NCBI RefSeq assembly: GCF_020536995.1
Contig: NC_068369.1
Coordinates: forward strand, 20,217,421-20,281,420
Origin: Dreissena polymorpha
Lineage: Eukaryota > Mollusca > Bivalvia > Myida > Dreissenidae
Length of the DNA: 64,000 nt
Reading direction: 5' to 3'
The position numbers and the translations under genes are program-made. Below the pieces are notes generated by a model that was given only the letters and a program-made list of their open reading frames with translations, was not told the origin of the DNA and did no database searches. Numbering within the stretch: the first letter of the stretch is position 1; each line of letters opens with the position of its first letter. This document shows positions 10,944 to 23,693 of this stretch, one piece after another.

Positions 10944-13900
10944 TTATTTCCCAACACAATGGCCGCCATGGCAGTTGCACGTAAACCCGTCTCCGCAAGA
11001 CCCCACTGGCTCGCAGATTCCTGGAGAAATATACGTGAACCATTCATCAAAAAGGATTAAACAGGAAATACTAATTTTATTGCACGCCACATCGCAAAAT
11101 ATACAAAACCAGCATTTTATCGCACGCTGTTTCTTATTTCACACGTAATACCAAAAATTCGAATATTTTCTTATGTAAATTAAACATGTATGAAATAACA
11201 GTTCGATTGTTTCCATTTGCTTCCCGTTCCGTGAATGACAGTACTAAAATGAAATTGGTTCCGGAAGGTCATTGCATGTAACATGAACGTTTAAGAAATG
11301 GAGTGCTACCGCTATGATCGTTGAAAACGCTCACGTATTATTATAAGATACATAATAAAATTGCTTTCCCCAAAAAAATATCAAGAACGGACACGTACGG
11401 CATATGAGATATCACCACCTCTGTATGGTAGACAAATTATTGGTTTCAATGAACAAAACGTAATGGTATAGACAGTTACCCGGATGTCCGGTGGCATGGC
11501 CGGTGGGCACTCCACCCCTCACCCAGACGCAGGTCGGGTCCCCGAGTTCCGCTCCGTTAGTTTTGCCGTCGCCGTCACTGTCCGCCATGCAGAGGGCATG
11601 GGTCCAAGTGTGACCGGCGGCGGAGAATGCCTTTAAACACCATTATTTTATGTATGGAGGTTTATTTGTGTTTTTTTTTTAATTCCAACGTATAGCAGTA
11701 TATGTACTTCAGTTACATGAGGCGGTCATTTAACCTTCTGACACTATATCAGTACATATGGCCTTTACAACTACAATTGCCTGGCCTGCTTCAATCAGAT
11801 GTAGGGTGAGAATGGTCTAAGCCGAATTTTCATGACCAATCGCCAGGCAGGGAATTGAACTTACGACCCTACAGTCTAGCGACCTTCCGCATGATCGCTT
11901 TCATTTTAAGATGCGTATACCGGGTAGTCTTTATTTAACCAAACCGGGACAAATGCCAGACACGGATCGTTAATTCTAGCTCGACAACAACATAAACATT
12001 AACAGTATTGTTTGTTGTCGGTCAATCTCATGCAATTGTGACAGCGATTAAAAAAATGTCATTGCTATCATCACACAAGCTGATTGCAGTACCTCACATA
12101 CAATGCTTGCTTCAGTCAACCGGTGTGTTACTCATTAATCAGATACATGTCTAGAGACCAAAGGTCTATGTCACGTTTGAGAGAAAATGTAAAAATCTAC
12201 ACATATTTTGTCATTAAATGGAATGTTATTTTCAATTACTTGATTCACATGTCAACGGGAGAGCATGAACACTGTATTAACTAGGCTCAAACGCAAAATG
12301 GCGGAGTCAAACTTCAGAGGTACACATACTCTTTTGCCGATCAGAACTATAATAAGAATGACGTTTTTTTGTTTTTTTTTCAAATACTCACACGTTCACT
12401 AGACTTTTCATATCAGGCATACGGCATTTCGCAAAACACGTCGTCCATAATACAAAAATGCATTCATAGCATTACATACCAGTCCATATCGGTTCTTGTT
12501 GATGGTATGATGATGAGGGTCATAATGACCTACAGCCTCCCATATCCCGCCTCCACAGGGGTTCGGAATAGAGTAACTAGTAAGCAGAAACACACAACAT
12601 TGTATTCGCATTTTATGATATGGGCTCGTATTCACCAACCAATTCTTAGACTTAACTCTAAAAACAATGAATATTCTTGATTTTGCTGTCTAATAGTATA
12701 ATGCAGTTCAATGCGACACAAGATTTAATTCTGCGTATGACACGATTCTTCATTCTTAACTCTTTCAGTGCTGAATCCGAATTTTGAAGGCCTTCGCAAA
12801 CAGTTTGGATCCAGATGAGACGCCACAGAACGTGGCGTCTCATCAGGATCCAAACAATTTGCTATTCTGATGGTAATCTTTGAAAAAATCGAAGAAAATG
12901 CTAAATGTAGAATTTCAGCAGACGAAATTTTAGCAGACAACAAATTTCCCAGCATGCAAAGGGTTAACAACTTATTAATGCTATTAGCACAATGTGTAGC
13001 ATGTATATACGGAATATTTCGCTAGTCAATTGTTCCAAGAGTTTGTATCACTCGAGTGGCTTGTGTGATGACGTATCACACGAGAGGCGGAGCTTCGAGT
13101 GTGAGGCAAAATAGCACAAGCCACGAGAGTGATACAAACTCTTGGAACAATTGACTAGTGTAATATTCCTTTTATTATATACAACAACTAACGAAAACAG
13201 TAAACAAATGTTTTTTTTACTTTAACAAAACTGACAAAACAATGACTAAAACGGTACGCCATAGTTTATTTAAGACGCGTATTAATACAGTTTATGTAAA
13301 TTAACGTGTAAACATTCGAACCGGGAAAACACAGGTTTCCGACACGCTTACCTTAATGCCATCGTTAATCCAATTTTTATAACAATTAAGTTGACAACTT
13401 TAATCCGATGTTTATAACAAAAAATGTTTAAACGATATGCACTTCCACTTCTATCTTCCATGTCTTTATCGAAACTTAGTTTAAACCACACTATTTTATT
13501 GTATTCCTATCGAAATATACATTTATGCATGATAAACACACACTCCAAAATACGTTTTTAACACATAGTTTACTGTTAAAAAACACCACGTCCGACATGT
13601 CCTTACAGAGTTTAGATAAAACTATTGTGTTTTGTCACAGAAATGACGTCACACTATGTACTACGTAATATATTTCGTACTATAAAATATTTCTATTTTC
13701 GGTGCGTGTAATGTGACGTCATTAAATGGGAAGTAGTCCGGCTAGTATGGTAATACGGAATTGGAAACAGCGAGTAGCGTAATACGGGATTTTTTATTTC
13801 AACGATTGATACAACCTGTATTTTGTTAAAAGCATTAAACAGGTATATAAAAAATACATGTATTGTCTTGGTTCTATATTCTTTATTCTTAAGTCTAAGA

Positions 13901-14681
13901 ATGGGTTGGTGAATTCGACCCCAGATAATAAGAATATCTTACAATTTTATATAACCGATAAAAGACTAGTAGATCTTTTAGGTCACTTGCCTTAAACGAA
14001 AGATTTTCAGATGTAAATAAGAATTTTTCTCCTGGTAATATTTTTGAACTCACATAATGCCTATATTGTAGTTTCTGAAACTCTTATTAACATATCGCAA
14101 CAATGATATGTAGCCCTTTAAATGACAATATAACAAAAATAAACATATTCTGGCCCTTATTCAACACGTTGCTTGCACATGAAAGAAATACCGCTGCGAG
14201 CATGCATTACACAAAATGGAATTCTTTTTTGTTGGAGTCAAACGAGTGCGCAAAAAAAGCTGATTAAGGTTTTTATTACTGAGCGATTTTCCTGTTGTAG
14301 GCTTAGACAGACTATCTTTTAATATTTGTTATGTTTAATGGTCAATAAACATTTAATATTCTATTTTAAACTGAATTCTTTTTTTATAACTTTATGTTAT
14401 AATTATATTTATTACAAAAAATCAAAGTAGTTATTTAATAAAGTTTTTCTATATGCACACAAGAAGTTAGTAATCCTTAAAGTTTATATAGCATAACATC
14501 ATAAAAAACTCACTACGAACATTGATAAATTACCACATTACGGATTTATACCAACGTTCACCCATTCACAATTAAAAACAAATCGTAAGTATAAGACTCA
14601 CCCATTAGGGAAGCCATCCCGATAGAACGGATGGGCATAGGCCGCCCCCAGTAGAACAGCTATACAGGCAATTAATTGCAT
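10944..14681 (-). CDS. Temptin-like secreted protein, copy 2 (four coding exons)
   Basis: Coding exons are 14602-14681, 12480-12576, 11480-11630 and 10944-11020, with the same lengths and phases as copy 1. The product is 134 residues: signal peptide MQLIACIAVLLGAAYA, then HPFYRDGFPNG. Exon 2 reads YSIPNPCGGGIWEAVGHYDP, exon 3 keeps DSDGDGKTNGAELGDP, and exon 4 ends HCVGK-stop. It is the closest relative of copy 1 in both exons and introns. Differences include Arg-Gly-Gly for Gln-Gly-Gly after CVWV, and Gly-His for Ala-Asn near the C-terminus. Intron 1 is enlarged by a 1.3-kb DNA transposon (12622-13922). The SINE in copy 1 intron 1 is absent. All splice sites and the frame look intact. Function is inferred from temptin homology: a secreted, disulfide-stabilised protein of the attractant pheromone type. 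Confidence 0.93.
12756..12967. mobile_element. piggyBac-type MITE, diverged member
   Basis: Flanked by TTAA on both sides, with central hairpin arms around GATGAGACGCCAC/GTGGCGTCTCATC. Related to the CCCATTTATGCC family but diverged at the ends. Confidence 0.6.
13011..13169. mobile_element. Palindromic MITE, family P
   Basis: Inverted arms GGAATATTTCGCTAGTCAAT and the same sequence inverted at the right, with CACTCGAGTGGCTTGTG inside. A second copy is at 42075-42193. Confidence 0.75.
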
Positions 14682-14745
14682 CTTATCCCTTCGCTTTCTC
14701 CGTTATGACTACTAAAATAAAGACCTGAACGTGCCGTACCAAATA

Positions 14746-14755
14746 TATTTATATA
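14746..14755 (-). promoter_or_regulatory. TATA box of temptin copy 2
   Basis: TATATAAATA on the minus strand, 65-74 bp upstream of the ATG, within a flank closely similar to that of copy 1. Confidence 0.6.
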
Positions 14756-14791
14756 TTGTGGTCGAGATTTCTGTGACATGCGCATCTGTTA

Positions 14792-14807
14792 GCTCACTAA
14801 GGCCAAG
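14792..14807 (-). promoter_or_regulatory. Conserved upstream box of temptin copy 2
   Basis: The minus strand reads CTTGGCCTTAGTGAGC, 111 bp upstream of the copy 2 start codon. It matches the copy 1 box with two changes in the last positions. As in copy 1, a TATA box lies between it and the ATG. Confidence 0.5.
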
Positions 14808-15293
14808 AGATTATTTTTTATTTCGATATAGAACGGAGATATAATATCTGTTTGCATCTTACACTTAATGCGTGATTGTGTCCTTGTCTTCATTTAAAAC
14901 AATAATCAATGCCAATTATGGTCACATTTAATAATGAACTTGACTGGTCGGTATTGTCGAGGTCAAGATGTCATCATTCGTTTGCTGACATTTTTTCCAA
15001 CTACATAACCATTTTTTTTCTTATATCATTTCACATATTCAGTTATTATATGGAAAAAAGAAACCTTTCGTGACTGACAATACGCTATCTTTACTGGAAA
15101 ATATGCGTATACACCAACTACTGTCAAAACCATACTCACTTACGGTTAGTTGATAGCATGCTTTGTTTTTAGATAGTCAGTTAAATTATGTTGCAAACAC
15201 GAGTTTTCCTCAAAATTATTGTCAAAGATACATATTGTTGGTGACCTCATAATAACTGATTCAAAATCATTGTATATCATAGAGTTATCGAAA

Positions 15294-15522
15294 TTGACCC
15301 ATTAATGCCTAGCGTCTAGAAAAAAAGGCCTTGGCAAACAGCATAGACTCAGATGAGACGCCGCATAATGCGGCGTCTCATCTGGGTCAGTGCTGTTTGC
15401 TTAAAAAACTATGTAAGAAATATTCTAAATATAAAAATAAGTATACTAGACATTCCTAATTTTGAAAATAAATTGATCCAATTTAGAAGGATGGGTGAGT
15501 CCAGTAGGCATAAATGGGTTAA
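15294..15522 (+). mobile_element. piggyBac-type MITE
   Basis: Ends CCCATTAATGCCTAG and GGCATAAATGGG, flanked by TTGA (decayed) and TTAA. A central palindrome, GATGAGACGCCGCATAATGC, and its inverse follow GGCCTTGGCAAACAGC. Confidence 0.8.
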
Positions 15523-16670
15523 GTATGCAAATTGCATACGTGGCCACAACAAAGTGCTTTTTCCTTTTAATGATACCCATGTGGTTGAATGTTCTTCTAG
15601 CAAGATAATAACTGAACATGTTAAACTTATTGCAAAATATTTGACAGAGCTAACTGCATTTATATTTGGCAGACATATTCCACCATATCTTCATCTTCAA
15701 GTTTAATTTAAATATGTTGCGCGATATCAATGAATAATCAAATGGACTGTAATAAACTGCAACCTGTTCTTCATTATCATGAAAACAAATCACGATCAGG
15801 CACCACAGTCCAACACGTTCTTCGTGATTTCATAACATACTAGATGATAATGACATCACGATTCAGAACACTGTTTGAAAACCCGTGTACACATTTTTTT
15901 TCGGCACCAGTCATTCACATTATAACATTTGCATCGGCAGGATAGTCTCAAACTGAAGGACTCAGCATATACAATACACAATGTATCGTTCTTGGTAATA
16001 TACATCGTTTTTAAACAGTTATAACACGTGTTTTTTATTATATAAAATCCTGATTTTGCCTTTTAAAGAGTTGCTTACTACTTTAAAGCAGATTTTAAAA
16101 ACAAGAGTGTTTACTGTCTCTTAAATCATTTCTAAAAATATATACTATTATGCTTCTAGAATACTTGTATTGGAAAACGCTTGTATCAAGGGGAGCATTC
16201 ACGTGGTCCCCAGGAAATGACACATTTGATAAATTTATAATGCTTATTTGTACATACTTCGGTGTCAATCCAACGTTGTTGTTTAAAACCACAATGCGTT
16301 ACCCTAGGGCCGCACTTTGGTGGTGTCAACTATGCATTCGACTAGGGCAACAACGTGCGTTCGATGTTTGCTGTTAGTCATTTAAAAGGACAGTCAACCC
16401 GATTGACGAAAAAATAAAAGTTTTAAAATACCGTATTTTGTTACAATTACAATTATATTGGATTTATTTATATTGATTAAAATATCACGACTGCTATATT
16501 ACATTACTTGAAAACTGTTGTTAAGTTTTCATATTTACAGTATATTCGGTAATAAAATTTGACCGAGTATGTCTACCAGGTAACTACCAGTTAATTATAA
16601 ATAACGCAAGTAGATTGATCATCATCGTCACGTGGTAAACCCAGGAATGCAAATTGCGCATGCGTATATT
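15523..16670. other. Intergenic, nothing recognised
   Basis: No gene signal. The frame at 16150-16377 is short and matches no family. Confidence 0.45.
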
Positions 16671-16674
16671 GTAT

Positions 16675-16677
<3 letters not shown>

Positions 16678-16710
<33 letters not shown>
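16678..16710. repeat. (TA)n microsatellite
   Basis: About 33 bp of TA repeats, next to a SINE. Confidence 0.9.
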
Positions 16711-16714
<4 letters not shown>

Positions 16715-16747
16715 TTAATCTCCTTGTAAATTTTCGTTATAGTTATA

Positions 16748-17157
16748 TTTGAAAGGAAACAGTAATACTGATCATTTACCATGCTCTAACATATCCACAA
16801 TATGCATCTATTTACGATTTAAAAACCTGAAAATTATAAACCGTTGCAACGCGATACTATTGAATAATTTGGAGAGTTCTGTTGTTGCCGTTATATTTTG
16901 TAACACTACAAGGATTCCTTATATAAAGTATAAAATACACATTCAATGTATGAGCACGGATGGCCGAATTGTCTAAGCGTTACACTTATACTCCAGTGGT
17001 CAGTGGTTTGAGCCCAGTTGAGGGTTATTTGTTTTTCTTTCCTTAATTTTATGCTTTTTTAATGGAGCTTTTTAGACCCAATGCTTACATTTATCAATAT
17101 AAAGCATTTAAAGACAAACTTCAAGACATGCCAAATCTTTGAAAAGATCCCTTTAAG
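16748..17157 (+). mobile_element. tRNA-related SINE, family 1
   Basis: Same order of landmarks as the other copies: AGGAAACAGTAATACTGA, CGTTGCAACGCG, GGATGGCCGAATTGTCTAAG, GGTTTGAGCCC, ending in GATCCCTTTAAG. A (TA)n microsatellite lies just upstream. Confidence 0.75.
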
Positions 17158-17169
17158 ATGTCATGCAGA

Positions 17170-17400
17170 TATTGGGGTAAGGCTAAAATGGGTCTCCAAA
17201 ACAGCCCGCATAGTGGCGCTCTCTAGTCAAGAGGAACACCATTCGCTATAAATTCATCCAAAGTTTTGTAATCTTATTACCGGGCAGGGTAGATCCAGAC
17301 CAGACTGTGCAACTGCACAGGCTTGGCTGGAGCTCCACCGGCCGCATGTGGCATATGACCCATTTTCGCATGACGGGTCACATTGTTTAAAAGCCTATGT
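17170..17400. repeat. Possible dispersed repeat sharing a 3' end with 19940-20150
   Basis: GCATGTGGCATATGACCCAT plus TTTCGCA near 17345-17375 recurs as GCATGTGGCATAAGACCCAT at 20110. The rest is too diverged to define the element. Confidence 0.35.
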
Positions 17401-17710
17401 TCGTAAGGTTACTTTGCCGTAAACGTTGTATGCACTAAGTTCTTGGTTATGCTTAAATATACAAAATATAAACAATTTATTAATTTTCGACATCGTTAAT
17501 CCATTGATTGCATTGGAAGCAATCGCTCAAAATCGTGCTGTAAAATGTTTTGAAGCGCCAGAAAGCCAGTTTATTGTTGCAAAATCAGTTTACCAAAATT
17601 AGACCAGCACTTAATAAACAATATGTGTAATATCAAAACATTTAAATAAAATACAGCCCGACATTTGTAGCTCACGAAAAACTAAGACAAGAGGATCGGT
17701 GTTTTGATAA

Positions 17711-17716
17711 TTTATT
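17711..17716 (-). terminator. Poly(A) signal of temptin copy 3
   Basis: AATAAA on the minus strand, about 49 nt downstream of the copy 3 stop codon. This is a plausible cleavage signal position for a short 3' UTR. Confidence 0.5.
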
Positions 17717-17764
17717 GACAATTAATGAAGTTAAACTACAGTAGATTACAACAAATTACAACAT

Positions 17765-20700
17765 TTATTTCCCCACGCACTGGTTTCCGTGGCAACCGCA
17801 TTCAAATCCATCTAAGCAACTACCGACAGGTTCGCAGATTCCTTAAACAGAGGGCACCTCATATGTTGTTTAATATAATCGACATTACAAATAAAGAGGT
17901 AAAAAGGTGCAATTTGCAAACAGGCAATAGGTAGATAAGAATGACCTTTCAAAGCGAGTGTCTTTCTTTCGGTAATTTACTGATTAGATTTTACCCCGAA
18001 GAAACCTGTGAAAAGGGGGTTTAATGCGTGTCAATAAAGTGTCGTCCCAGATTAGCCTGTGCAGTCCGCACATGCTAATCAGGGATGACACTTTCCGGCT
18101 TAACTGAATTTTTGCTTAGTAGAGACTTAATGTAAACGAAAAATACCATAACAGCGGAAAGTGTAGTCCCTGATTAGCCTGTGCGGACTACACAGGCTAA
18201 TCTGGAACGACACTTTGAGCACATGCATTAAACCCCATTTTAACATAGCACGGTCCATATGGATTTACCCGTATAAACATTCTGTATAAGAACTATATGC
18301 ATAACTATGTTTCCATTTCTGTAAAACTTGTTAATATTCAACATCAAAGAATAATGTCCACTATGCAGACCTTGTAGAAGGGATAGACGCCTATGAAAAG
18401 GGTCGATGAACAGGTAAAAGTGCTTAGCAAATAAATGCAATGATTACCCGGATGTCCAGAAGCAACACCGGTGGGCACTCCACCCTTCACCCAGACGCAA
18501 GTGGGGTCTCCGAGTTCCGCGCCATTAGTTTTGCCGTCTTCGTCACTGTCCGCCATGCACAGGTCACGTGTCCACGCGTGACCAGCGGCGGCGAATGCCT
18601 GCAACATGTATACAGAACCAGGTTTTTAATACTAAAGCTTGATCATTATTCATTATTTGAACACTATGATTTTTTCACTTAAATTGCCGACATATTTGGT
18701 CTTAAATAGAAAGCAATACCCCTAAACCAATATAACTCTTAACTTAAGAAAACTTATTTATTATGGAAGCCCTTATCCTAGGACCGGAATCGTTATTCAA
18801 TTGAGACAGAATAAATATATTGCTGGCAAGAAAAAAAACTGTTTTTATTGATTCTTTAAATGAAGTATGAGTCTATAATTTTTATATTTTACACTAGCAA
18901 TGCACATATTTTTCCATAAGCATTCATGCGCAGCACCGGTACCAGGCCGCCTCACCATTCAATAAACAAGGCGAATGCGGGCATACATTTAGAGAGTCTT
19001 CAGAGTAAAAAATAGTTCCCTTAAGACGTATTTCTGATTTCTGATTTCAACAATATAAGAATGTTGGCACACAAAAAAAACTTTTCTCCAATAGACAATC
19101 ATTATCGGATTTGAAAAACCAATTTAGATGTCTTGTTGTCTTTGGATAAAATACTGACCAAGATGAACGAAAGCAAACCATCTTAGACCCGAGATTTTCG
19201 TTTCCTAGAAAAGAACATCTCGAATCCTAAATTCATCTGGTCTGAATACTTAAGACTTAAATTTGGTCATATAATGTATTGATATAAAGCCCTATCGAGG
19301 ATAGGAGGCAAACATGTCAAAGTTTTAACCAGGGAAACAAAAATAACCACAATACTTGTTATTAACGTATACAGTATACAAACATAAAAAAGTTGTGTCA
19401 TTCAAACTGTCAGCAAACTTTAAAAAACGTGGGATTTTAAAAATATCAAAAGATTGTATTACATCAAAGACACGTGTATTTGTTAATTTCGATATAAATG
19501 AATTGTTAAGTTAGTCAACCATTTTTTGCAAGTTAAGAACCCGGGGCTGTTACTTTTGGAATGTTTTATTCTTTTTTCCTGCAGCACGCTTATCATATGG
19601 GATCTATTTTCAACGCGGTGTGGGCATCGAAGCAGAAAAGCAGTGTGCGTATTTCAATATATGCGTGTATCAGCAAAGTCAGAAATGTTTTTTTTTCGAG
19701 AAAGCTACTATCGGTGAACTAGACGCCATACCCGTCCAAACCGGTTCTTGATGATGGTGTGATGCTGGGGGTCATAGTGACCAACGGCTTCCCATACTCC
19801 GGTTCCACAGGGGTTCGGCACAGAGTAACTGTGGAATATACTCTAATTCATAACACGACGAAAAATTGGTTTAGAGAAATAATACGTGTGTATCGTAAAG
19901 ACATAATTAAGCTCCGTCATGCGAAAATGGCTTTTTTGCCTTAAGCGACCAACGTGGCTTTAACCTGCCTAAGTATTAGGCGCAGTATCATTAGGTTATT
20001 CCCTGACCGCGATTAAGTCACCCAAGGCCTCATGGTGTTATCAGCGGACAGGATAGCTCCGGTCCATATTTCGCTTAATGCGCACGCTTGACTGAAATGA
20101 CGCTTGGTGCATGTGGCATAAGACCCATTTTCGCAATGCGAGACCCATGTAGTATGAAGACTGCATGTGTTACATTGATATCGTCAAGTCGAGGAAAAAT
20201 ATCATTTTAACGAAATTCAATTATATCATGGCTTCTGAGAAAACTGGGCTTAATGCATGTGCGTAAAGTATCGTCCCAGATTAGCATGTGCAATCCGCAC
20301 AGGCTAATCAGGGACGACACTTTCCGCCTAAATTGGATTTTTGCTAAAAAGAGACTTCATTTAAACGAAAAATGTCATAAAAGCGGAAAGTGTCGTCCCT
20401 GATTGGCCTGTGCGGACTGCACAGGCTAATCTGGGACGATACTTTACGCACATGCATTAAGCCCAGTTTTTTCAGAACGCGACTCCAATTTTTACACCAC
20501 TGTTCTCTTAACATTATCTGTTTTACTTTAGTTTAAAATTAGCCTCATGGTAATATTATGTTTTTGACATATCCTATTTATAAAAAAAAAAACAAGTTAC
20601 TTTTGAACTTTTTCTTCTGTTAAATTACTTTATTTTGAATTGACTTAAGTTTGCTATGAAATTAAACTCGGTTACAGCATTGTAAGACGTGATAGGGCTA

Positions 20701-23656
20701 TTTCTGCTGGAGGCGGTATAATAGTTTATATAAAAGATAGCATCTCTTTTGTACGTAGACATGATTTAGAAAGTGACGATATTGAATCTATTTGGCTACA
20801 AATCAACATTGTAAAGTACAAACCATATCTAATTAACTTTGTTTATCGCCCACCAAATAGCCCTCAATCTTGGATTGACTCATTTGAATTACAGATAAAT
20901 AAGGCAGACATGGAAGATTGTAATATGTATTCAACCGGGGATTTTAATTTTCATTGTTTAAGCCAAAACATATTTAACAATAAGAAATGGGAAAAACTTA
21001 TCACTGATTTTAATTTAAAACAACACGTGTCTTTTCCAACAAGGGTTACGGAACGTTCATCATCAATATTAGACCATTTGTATTCAAAATATGACAACAT
21101 TTCTGAGATAATCATACCAAAAATAGGCATAAGTGACCATTACCCAGTAGTTTTTACATTAAGCGTCAAAGGTAAAATTGTTAAAACAGATGATCATAAA
21201 ATTATTAAGTACAGATGTTTTAACAAATTTAATGAAATCAATTTTCAAAATGACTTAGCAAATGCTAATTTTGATATGGTTGAAACAATAGAGGATGCTA
21301 ATGAGGCATTTGAAGTATTTTATAACATATTAAACTCAGTCCTTAATAAGAATGCCCCTATCAAATATAAAAAAGTGAAGAGATTACAACAACCTGGTTG
21401 GTACAACGAAAACGTAAAACAAGCAAGGTCTTTAAGGGATAAATATAAACGTGAATCTAATTGGCCACAATATAAGTTGTGGCGTAATAAATGTAACAGT
21501 GCAATCAAAATGGCTAAAAAAGAATATTTTTCGAATGCGGTACAAAACAAAACAAGTGCGAAATCGCTCTGGAAAACTATTAAATTAGCATCAAATGAAC
21601 ACACAGAATCCTCTATTTTGCCAAATGTAATAAGGATGATCGGATAATATCTGGTAAAACAAATGTAGCTAATGCACTTAATGATCACTTTGTTGACATC
21701 TCGAAACTTATTAAAAAGACTAAATTTGCTGAACACGATTTCCACTCACTAAAAACATATCTGGATGCTAAGCTAGAGTCTAAGCATTTCTCTGTTCAGT
21801 TTATTACCACATCAGAAGTTAGTACTTTAATTAATCAACTTCATTCAAACAAATCTGCTGGGGCTGATGGTATAGGACCCAGCATTATTAAACTTTGCAA
21901 AGATTTCATTATACAACCAATCACTGCTCTTATAAATAACTGTATATCACATGGAACCTTTCCCGACATGCTTAAAATTGCAAACGTAATACCTTTATAC
22001 AAGGGTGGATCGGTAGAAGATCCCAATAATTTTAGACCAATATCACTTTTACCTACTATATCTAAAATATTTGAAAAGCATATAGCTAAACAATTGCATA
22101 TATATCTAGAATCTACAGGTCTATTAAACAAAACCCAGTCGGGTTTTCGCAAATATCATTCTTGTCAAACAGCATTGATTAATATAGTTGATTCATGGCT
22201 TAAACAAATTGATAATGGATATCTGGTAGGTACAATTTTCTTGGATTTTAAAAAAGCATTTGATCTTGTGGACCATAGGGTTCTTTTACACAAATTAAAA
22301 CTTTATCATTTTAATGATAGTTCATGCGACCTATTTTCTTCATATCTCCGCAATCGATTTCAGTTTATCAAAGCAGAAAACACTACCTCTACTTGTAAAA
22401 GCATCATTGCTGGTGTTCCCCAAGGATCTATTTTAGGACCTCTTCTATTTCTTATTTACGTTAATGATCTTTCGCTAGATCTTACATGTGATTCTGCAAT
22501 GTATGCTGATGATACAACATTGCACACTGTGGGAACAAATATTCAAACACTTCAAAATAAGCTACAAACAAATCTTTCAATTGTAAATGATTGGTGCCAA
22601 ACTAATAACATGATTATTAATCCACTAAAAACTACTTGTATGGTATTAGGGTCAAAACGGAAAGCTCAAAACATGACAGATCTAAAACTTAAAATTTCAG
22701 ATACAGTGATCAAAACAGTAAATTGTCAAAAACTTCTTGGCCTTTATATTGACAATACTCTATCTTGGAAACTACACATTAACAGCGTTTGTTCAAAAAT
22801 GTCATCACGAATGTTTCTTTTGCAAAAAATAAAACCATATTTAACCCTTGAAATGCGTAAGCTCTTCTATAATGGTTATATCTCACCTATATCCGACTAC
22901 GTATGCGTTACCTGGAGTTCAGCGGCCAAAACGGAAATTAATAGAATAGTCAAAATACAAAAGCGTTGTGGTGCACATATTTTAAATAAAAAGTACAGCA
23001 CAAATTCAAAAACACTATTTAAAGATCTAAAATGGTTGACTTTCGAACAGCGTAATCACTATTTCACGTCAGTTATTGTATTTAAAGCATTTCACAATCA
23101 AACCCCAACATACATACGTGACCTTTTGACACCATCACAAAATATTCACTATAACTTGCGATCTTGCGAAAAGGGGGATTTAAAGCTAGTGCGAATACCA
23201 AAAACAAACTATTTCAAACAATCGTTTGAATTTTCTAGCAAAACAATTTGGAATTCGTTACCCCAATCTATACGTCAAACAAACAATTTAATTACATTTA
23301 AGAAAAAATTAAAAGCTTATCTTTCTTCCACACTTTATGAAATAAACTGAACATGCTTCATGTTGTTTTAGTAAATAACATTAGTTTAATGTTTAAATAC
23401 TGTTCTTGCATAAATGGTTATTGTAGTTTTATGTCTGTCATTTTGTTTTTAATTATAATATATATCATTATATGTGTATGCATATATGATTCTTTATGTT
23501 TTGTTCTTATTGCTCAAGATGAAATATGATGTATTTGTTGTAAATTGTTTCTTGTTAGAAGACCTTGTTGAAAATAAGAAATCTATTATATAAATTGCAT
23601 ATTATGTAATTTCATCTGATGTATTTCTTAACAAGTCTATCTTCTTTAAATAAAGA

Positions 23657-23693
<37 letters not shown>

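Larger units (their letters stand above)
12622..13922. mobile_element. Non-autonomous DNA transposon with nested insertions
   Basis: Inverted ends GGGCTCGTATTCACCAACC and GGGGTCGAATTCACCAACC (about 34 bp, continuing to TTCTTAGACTTAA) bound a 1.3-kb segment in intron 1 of temptin copy 2. Copy 1 lacks it. A TTAA-flanked MITE and a palindromic element are nested inside. No transposase frame is seen. Confidence 0.75.
10505..15290. repeat. Segmental duplication, right copy (contains temptin copy 2)
   Basis: Counterpart of 230-5700, offset by about 10.3 kb. Matching segments include CATGATTTTT... at the 3' side and GGAAAATATGCG..., CACCAACTACTG upstream. A TTAA-flanked MITE (15294-15522) sits at the far end. 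Confidence 0.85.
20668..23692 (+). mobile_element. 5'-truncated LINE (non-LTR retrotransposon) in intron 1 of temptin copy 3
   Basis: The element begins inside the endonuclease domain (GYSIVRRDRAISAGGGIIVY), passes through reverse transcriptase and ends in an (ATT)n tail at 23660-23692. It resembles the Jockey/CR1/L2 side of the LINE tree by its EN-RT layout, MYADDTTL and FLDFKKAFD motifs; the clade was not tested. It lies on the strand opposite to temptin copy 3. The 5' edge is approximate and I found no clear target-site duplication. Only one frameshift is visible, so the insertion is probably fairly young. Confidence 0.9.

Noticed and set aside
15353-15706. 117-residue open frame
   Set aside because: Its first half lies inside a TTAA-flanked MITE and the rest matches nothing; no coding signal.
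19577-19717. Strong acceptor-like CTTTTTTCCTGCAG followed by an open plus-strand frame
   Set aside because: It lies inside intron 2 of temptin copy 3, the peptide matches no family, and no partner exon was found.
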